From positions 26,924,249-26,988,248 of the forward strand of contig NC_090283.1 in assembly GCF_037392515.1 (NCBI RefSeq): a DNA stretch of 64,000 bases, given 5' to 3'. A program made the translations under genes and the position numbers. The notes under the pieces are model-generated. The model saw only the letters and a list, made by a program, of their open reading frames with translations, did no database searches and was not told where the DNA came from. Positions 59,701 to 64,000 of this stretch are shown one piece after another (position 1 is the first letter of the stretch; the number at the start of each line of letters is the position of its first letter). This stretch comes from Haliotis asinina (lineage: Eukaryota; Mollusca; Gastropoda; Lepetellida; Haliotidae).

Positions 59701-62700
59701 GTTAATGAGATGTCACGTGAACAAGAATCAGAAAAGTGGCCAAAGTGTCATGGTGACTGACTGGTGTTTGCGTAATCCACCAATGTCGCCTGTCACCAAA
59801 TTTGAAGATAATGGGTACAATAGTTCATGAGATATCGCATTAACTAAAATCTAAAAAGTGGCCAAAGTGGTGTGATGACCTTGAAAATTAGCTCAAGGTC
59901 AGCAAAACTGTCTGGTGTCTGCATAATCCCCCAATGTAGACTGTCACCAAATTTGCCAATATTGGGTACAATAGTTCATGAGAAATCACGTTAACAAGAA
60001 TCAGAACGCACATACGGATGTACAGACATCGCTCAATACACAGTTCTAAGATGCTTCGGTGAAGGATCAAAGGCACCAACAATACTTTATCAGACGGTAA
60101 TGTGCACTTTTTGCATTATGTCACAATGTGTTGAAGTCACAGCGCCATTCCAGTCTGCCCCCTCGTAATCAAACTTTTTTGCATTACGTCACAATGTAAA
60201 AAAGTCATAATGCAATCGTGGAATGTCGCATGACTGGTCAGCTTCACCGTCATTTGTTTTCTGCCATAGATTAATCCAAATTAGGCTTAGACATTATTAA
60301 ATACGGCATCTTAGAAAAGAAATACAGTTCGCTCTACCACCATGTATAGTGCAATAAAGCACACTTTCGCCCTGAACTCTCATATCTTTAAAGCACTCGG
60401 ACGCAAGCATCCTCGTGTTTTAACTATAATAGTTCAGGGCGAACAAGCATCAGAGTGCTTTAAATGATATAATAGTTCAGGGCGAAAATGTGCTTTATTA
60501 CACTATACATGGTGGTAGAGCAAACTGTGTTTCTTAAATAAAGTCAATTAATTGGGATCAATAGATACATTTGAAACAGACAAGTGTTTGCCATTAACAT
60601 GGCAATGTCCTCCACCACTAAAGAAGAATGGAATATTTCTAATATATTCACTACTTTTCACTTACACACAAGATACATAAAATGACTGGACAGTCATCCA
60701 ATGTAGGCTGTTGAAAAAATTGATTACATCGGTTGCAATGTTTTATGGAACATTGCTTTAGCATTCGCTCAAAAAGTAGACAAAATGTTGGGGTCATATT
60801 GAAAATAAGATCAAGGTCACCATAATCAACTGGTGTCTGCCTAATTCCCCACTGTATCATGTTAACATGAGTTTGAAATGTAGTCAAGAGTCGCCATGAC
60901 CTTAAAAATACATTCAAGGTCAACAAAATTGACTGGTGTTTGCACATTCCTCAAATTTAAGCTGTCCTCTAATTTGAAGACATTGAGTGCAACATGTCAT
61001 GAGATATTGCATTAACAAGAATTTGAAAAGCAGTCAAAGAGTTGGAGTGACCTTGAGAATAAGGTCAAGATCAACAAAATCAACTGGTCAACTGTGTAAT
61101 CCACAATGTCGACTGTCACCAAATTTGAAGACATTGGTTGAAAATAAGGACAAGGTCACCCAAATCAACTAGCGTCTGCGTAATCCTCCAATGTTGGTTT
61201 TCACCAAATTTAAAGACATTGTGTACAACAGTTAATGAGATATCGCGATAACAAGAAACGGGACATACATACACTGTTAAATACACAGTCCTCCATTCCA
61301 CACTTCGACAGGGGGACAATTATGCAAACCACAAAATGGAAATGCTAACCCAGGGTTTTGATCTCTGCTCTCTGAGCAATGTCCCTTCTTATTTCGAACT
61401 ACTGCCTTAACGATGAGAAAGAAAAAGTAATCACCTCAGGCAGTTTTCCTGAAGGGTACAGACGATCCAAACAAGACGAGGCCTGTTGAGCAAGGGGAAA
61501 TAATTCTTGTTCTATTGTACTGTGACTTCGGGCAGCTACCTTCACACTGAAAGAAGAAAAGAATTTCTTTTAACAAGAGAAATCATAAAGTTGGCTACTT
61601 CACAATTTCCATGACGTTCTTGTCTTAGAATGTCCACTTCCCAAGAAGATCTGAGTGAGTGAATGAGTGAGTGAGTGAGTTTAGTTTTACGACGCACTCA
61701 GCAATATTCCTTCCAGCTATATGGCGGCGGTCCGTAAATAGTCAAGTCTGGATCAGACAAACCAGTGATCAACAGCATGAGCATCAATACGTGCAATTGG
61801 GAACAGATGGCGTGTCAGTCAAGTCAGCGAGTCTGACCACCCAATCCCGTTAGTTGCCTCTTGCAACAAGCCGTTTATGGCAAGCATGGGTTGCTGAAGA
61901 TCTGCTCTACCCCAGATCTTCATGGGTCCGAGAAGATCTAAGCTGCAATTGGTCCTCAGCAAAACAGGCTTCTCCTTAAAGGCAACTAACGTAATCAATC
62001 TATCAGGATCACTACAATCCTACAGCTTTGATACAGCTTTGAGAGCTGCATTTGACAACAGACATGGCTTCCATGAGTCAGTGATTTGTACTTCCAAGCA
62101 CATCCTTAAAACAACATCATGTGTTGTGTAACCTGACATAGACATATCATGCTTTCTACTCACCATCTTATAAGCGATGCTGCTGCCTCCACGAAGTTTA
62201 GCAATATGTGGGCCTCATCTTCTGACAAAGGTGCTGGCTGGGGACTGATTGACCGGTCTATCTTCTGCTTCTCAGACCACGATTTTAACACATTCTCGAA
62301 AGTCTGAAATAGGGTATTACAAACTGATATAAACCACAAGCTGAAAAGCCACAGTTGTGGATATGCATTTAAAACAGTAAAATTCTCTGAAAAACAATTT
62401 TAACACAATGCGGGCAATGAAATAACACAATCAAAATATAATTTCTAGGTATCATCTGCTGTACACTAGATGATGGTTACGCCCAAACTGCTACAACAAA
62501 ATCTTAACGTTAAATCACAAATGCAAATGAGACTAGAGGTGTGACAGTATATTGTAGTATCAATAAACATATCTGAACTTTTTTTCACATCCTGATATAC
62601 ATCTCTGACCTCAAAATTGTTAATTGTCACCAGAAATTGATGGTTTTGTCAAAATTTACAGTTACTTGATATCACAATATATGTTTCAAAAGAAAATAAC

Positions 62701-62962
62701 TAACCCAAAGCATATTGTATCATTCCAAGATTTCGCGATAAGTATCATATCATGAATTTTCTGTATCGTCACCCCTCTAGCTGAGACTGTATTTCTTTAA
62801 TCTCGACAAGTAGCTTCATCAACTGACCCTGTCTCTGGTGAGCATCTGTGCTCGATTTTTGTGTACGATGCGGATAAAGCCGGGAGGTTGTGTCCACGCC
62901 TCCCCATCCACCTGCACAGGTACGCCCTCATCCCCCAGGATGGTGATCTTCACAGTCCGACA
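50794..62962 (-). CDS. DGKD/DGKH: Diacylglycerol kinase delta/eta (type II), 3' exons only
   Basis: Nine exons in gene order join in phase: 62828-62962, 62164-62303, 61435-61546, 58269-58298, 56062-56166, 54632-54748, 54042-54162, 51964-52103 and 50794-50904. They give the last 336 residues and the stop. The first exon encodes [16 protein letters not shown] and [16 protein letters not shown], the end of the DGK accessory domain; [12 protein letters not shown] follows. A basic lysine-rich stretch (exon 54042-54162) precedes a C-terminal SAM domain ([52 protein letters not shown]), diagnostic of the delta/eta class. The enzyme phosphorylates diacylglycerol to phosphatidate; the SAM domain mediates oligomerisation in known members. 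The PH, C1 and catalytic parts lie beyond the right edge of the window. The 30-nt fourth exon rests on splice signals and phase alone. Confidence 0.93.
51043..51440. repeat. ~45-bp tandem repeat in the last DGK intron
   Basis: About nine units resemble AGGCACACTGGCTTGTCATT followed by CGGTGTCTTTCACACAGTAT and TATAG. Unit length varies by small insertions. Confidence 0.9.
51440..51895. mobile_element. Palindromic (foldback-type) element in the last DGK intron
   Basis: Arms of about 220 bp are inverted copies. They share CTCGAAAACTAATAAACATA-like ends, AGTGAAACGCTGATCATAAT, TGTGAGGTTTTT and AAAATATTGACA. Their inner parts also match (GAGTGC, GCACAGC). The arms are diverged. No coding capacity or target duplication was found. 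Confidence 0.65.
52925..53075. repeat. Hairpin-forming inverted repeat in a DGK intron
   Basis: The inner arms ATGGTATTGGTATCTAAC and GTTAGATACCAAACCACT face each other across a 12-base loop. The pairing continues outward through TTTATGAAA to GCTAAACTAT and ATAGTTTAG, about 75 bp per arm. Confidence 0.7.
53757..53876 (-). repeat. tRNA-headed SINE (family A), tail truncated
   Basis: GAAATGGGCTTCACATATTG, TACCCATGTGGGGATCGAAC and the head complement ending near ACTGAATCACCACACC are present. The GTAAAAC tail region is lost. Confidence 0.7.
55245..55904. mobile_element. TIR element with nested inverted repeats in a DGK intron
   Basis: Ends CCCTTAGATAGTCTGTCTC and GAGACAGACTATCTAAGGG open inverted arms of about 118 bp that share GTGCCAGAAACCATGGGGT and TAGGTTTCTGAGA. 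Inside, a second inverted pair (AATGATTCTGTTACAATTTT with CATTACTGTTAT) lies at about 55369-55405 and 55506-55538. There is no transposase. Target duplications were not resolved. Confidence 0.75.
56220..56382 (-). repeat. tRNA-headed SINE (family A) in a DGK intron
   Basis: The tail GAGTGAGTGAGTATGGTTTT, body CAAGCAATATCACGGCAGAG, B-box side GGGGAATCGAACCCGGGTTT and head TCTAACCACTCGGCTAATCC appear in order. Confidence 0.8.
56395..56419. repeat. (CAG)8 microsatellite
   Basis: Eight perfect CAG/GCA triplets follow the head of a SINE in the DGK intron. Confidence 0.95.
56592..56856 (-). repeat. SINE-like repeat family B, near full length, in a DGK intron
   Basis: GTGAGTGAGTTTAGTTTTAC, ATCAAGTTTGGACCAGACAA, TGTCAACCAAGTCAGCGAGT, GCATGGGTTGCTGAAGACCT and CCCCGGACCTTCACATGT give the whole family order. 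Confidence 0.85.
57208..57838 (+). mobile_element. MULE-like MITE, copy 2, in a DGK intron
   Basis: This is the same element as at 19888-20506, 631 bp long and similar from end to end. It begins CAGTCTACGTAAACC and ends GTTTACTTAGACTG. A perfect 10-bp direct repeat TACACAAATA flanks it (57198-57207 and 57839-57848), in the size range of Mutator-like target duplications. The internal ATG ACA ACG before GTGAGT is kept. There is no coding capacity. Confidence 0.85.
58675..58822 (-). repeat. tRNA-headed SINE (family A), diverged, in a DGK intron
   Basis: GGGGACACCACAGATGGTTT, GACACATTGTACCCATGTGA, GATTCGAACCTAGG and the head complement (AAACCACTGTGCTACCCCAC) define it. The tail is eroded. Confidence 0.75.
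59330..61300. repeat. Degenerate ~150-bp tandem array rich in TCAAGGTCA
   Basis: Units repeat the phrases GACCTTGAAAATAAG, TCAAGGTCACCAAAA, CTGGTGTCTGCATAATCC, CTGTCACCAAATTTG and TTCATGAGATATC. Units are traceable at 59330-60020 and again at 60660-61290, separated by the insertion at 60046-60540. TCAAGGTCA occurs exactly at 59469, 59620, 59893, 60811 and 60914. The array lies in the DGK intron between exons 61435-61546 and 58269-58298. Confidence 0.8.
60046..60540. mobile_element. Composite inverted-repeat element inserted in the tandem array
   Basis: A first part at 60046-60320 starts TTCTAAGATGC and ends GCATCTTAGAA (11-bp inverted ends). A second part at about 60318-60535 is a hairpin with arms of about 100 bp (CTCTACCACCATGTATAGTG against CACTATACATGGTGGTAGAG). 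Parts of both occur together, shortened, at 12317-12483. It is probably a non-autonomous DNA transposon. Confidence 0.65.
61652..61930 (-). repeat. SINE-like repeat family B, near full length
   Basis: It has GAGTGAGTGAGTTTAGTTTT, AGTCAAGTCTGGATCAGACA, GTCAAGTCAGCGAGTCTGAC, GCATGGGTTGCTGAAGATCT and CCCCAGATCTTCATGGGTC. It lies in the intron between DGK exons 61435-61546 and 62164-62303. Confidence 0.85.
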
Positions 62963-63777
62963 CTGCAACACCAACACCCACTGTAGATGTCGTCCACAGT
63001 TATGATTCTCAAACTATGTAGGTGTTCTAGCTGGGCTTCAGATAATTTTTCAACACGTGGAGTAAGTACGCCTTAATTTTTCAATATAGAACTACTGGGA
63101 AAAGTAAGAGTACTGAATGGAATTAAATGGCGAGTAAGTAATCTCACGTTTTGTTTCATATATGCACCTAAACATTGCTACTCTTGTGTCAATAGGTTAA
63201 TAAACAATAAAGCAATACTTTTTCAGATAAATACATCCATAAATGATTCTAAGACCATACACCCTTGCTGTGGTGAGTATCTGCTATGATTTTAATATTT
63301 TTTTCCCTACCATATCGTGCATATTTTTTATCCATACATATGCCAATATGGCCCTTATCTGGAGCTTTGGTTCTATCATCTGCGCTGAATTCCATCTGTC
63401 AACAGTCCTCATTGACACTACAACTTCCAAAAGGTCCCTAGCACCAGCTTCTGTCAGTTACTGAAGTCAATGGTTTGGACTAAAAGTTCTCTCTTGACAT
63501 TAGAAGTAAACATCTGAGTTTTTGATCTTGATAAATATTAGGCATCCCACTTAAGGAGGGAATCAATCTTTGACCATTAGAATACATCCCTTACGTAGTC
63601 ATATGCCAAACCGCACACCTTCATGTGTGTGTTCAGCTTAAACCGAACAGCTGCCTAACACTGTATAAAAACTGTTTAATTTTTTTCTACAGGCAGGTGG
63701 ATATCATGTTGGCAAGATAAATTTGTTGAAGAAGTACAGTGGAACATATATTAGGTCTTTCAATGGTATTTAAAGTG

Positions 63778-64000
63778 AGGGAAAGTTTAGTTTCACACCA
63801 CACTCAGCAATGTTCCAGCTACATGGTGGGGTTTCATAAATAATCGAGTCTGGATCAGACAATCCAATGATCAACAGCATGAGCACCAATCTGCACAATT
63901 CGGAACCACTAACATGTCGACCAAGTCAGCAAGCATGTCTACCCGATTCCATTAGTCACCTCTTAAGACAAGCAAAGTCACCTTTTGGGAGAAGCATGGG
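63778..64000 (-). repeat. SINE-like repeat family B, cut by the window edge
   Basis: GAAAGTTTAGTTTCACACCA, AATCGAGTCTGGATCAGACA, CGACCAAGTCAGCAAGCATG and AAGCATGGG follow the family order. The far end continues beyond position 64000. Confidence 0.8.

Noticed and set aside
1-64000. Search for CRISPR arrays, rRNA, bacterial operons, and retroviral, LTR or Polinton-like remains
   Set aside because: None seen. The regular short arrays have no unique spacers of CRISPR type, and no reverse transcriptase, integrase, capsid or envelope similarity was noticed.

Overview
The window looks like nuclear DNA of a marine gastropod mollusc, most likely an abalone (Haliotis) or a close relative. The grounds are animal-type split genes, three recognisable metazoan gene families, and about thirty copies of two short interspersed repeats whose ends read GCGGCGTAAAAC followed by ACTCACTCAC runs. 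From memory this signature is common in abalone DNA; I could not check it against a database. I saw no CRISPR array, no bacterial operon, no rRNA and no intact tRNA gene. I also saw no retroviral, LTR or Polinton-type element.

Layout. (1) 1-4.7 kb: a gene at 1391-2875 with an uninterrupted coding region for a secreted 494-residue protein of the DUF1838 family. It is flanked by SINE fragments. (2) 5.1-12.5 kb: transposon debris, namely a FLYWCH/MULE transposase relic, a roughly 1 kb array of 20-bp repeats, several SINEs and a Tc1/mariner relic that has lost its catalytic core. A TATA box with a candidate orphan first exon lies near 9.86-10.02 kb. (3) 13.8-18.1 kb: a two-exon glycosyltransferase family 92 (GT92) gene on the + strand. 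Its 3 kb intron holds microsatellites, a SINE and a terminal-inverted-repeat element carrying a 31-bp minisatellite. (4) 18.3-29.4 kb: gene-poor and repeat-rich. It contains a 1.03 kb foldback element with 5-bp target duplications, a MULE-like MITE, a G-rich tract, a pyrimidine minisatellite and many SINEs. (5) 29.5-42.1 kb: translation initiation factor eIF4A on the + strand. Ten coding exons join in frame to 491 residues. A TATA box lies upstream and the N-terminal tail is unusually long. (6) 42.1-50.8 kb: a tRNA-Leu-headed SINE, unremarkable spacer and then probably the long 3' UTR of the last gene. (7) 50.8-63.0 kb: nine 3' exons, on the - strand, of a type II diacylglycerol kinase (delta/eta class). 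They end in the C-terminal SAM domain; the kinase, C1 and PH parts lie beyond the right edge. Its introns are full of hairpins, SINEs, a second copy of the MULE-like MITE and an array rich in TCAAGGTCA motifs.

The genes are unrelated housekeeping or signalling loci and do not form a system: translation, lipid second-messenger turnover, a Golgi-type glycosyltransferase and a secreted DUF1838 protein. The most notable observations are the apparent internal duplication in the DUF1838 protein, and two unrelated non-autonomous transposon families that each carry an ATG followed closely by a consensus splice donor. Others are the shared 3' tail of the two SINE families, an in-frame 30-nt microexon in the diacylglycerol kinase gene and the repeat array with nuclear-receptor-type half-sites. 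All exon joins were made by eye from splice signals, reading phase and remembered family sequences, with no alignment or transcript data.
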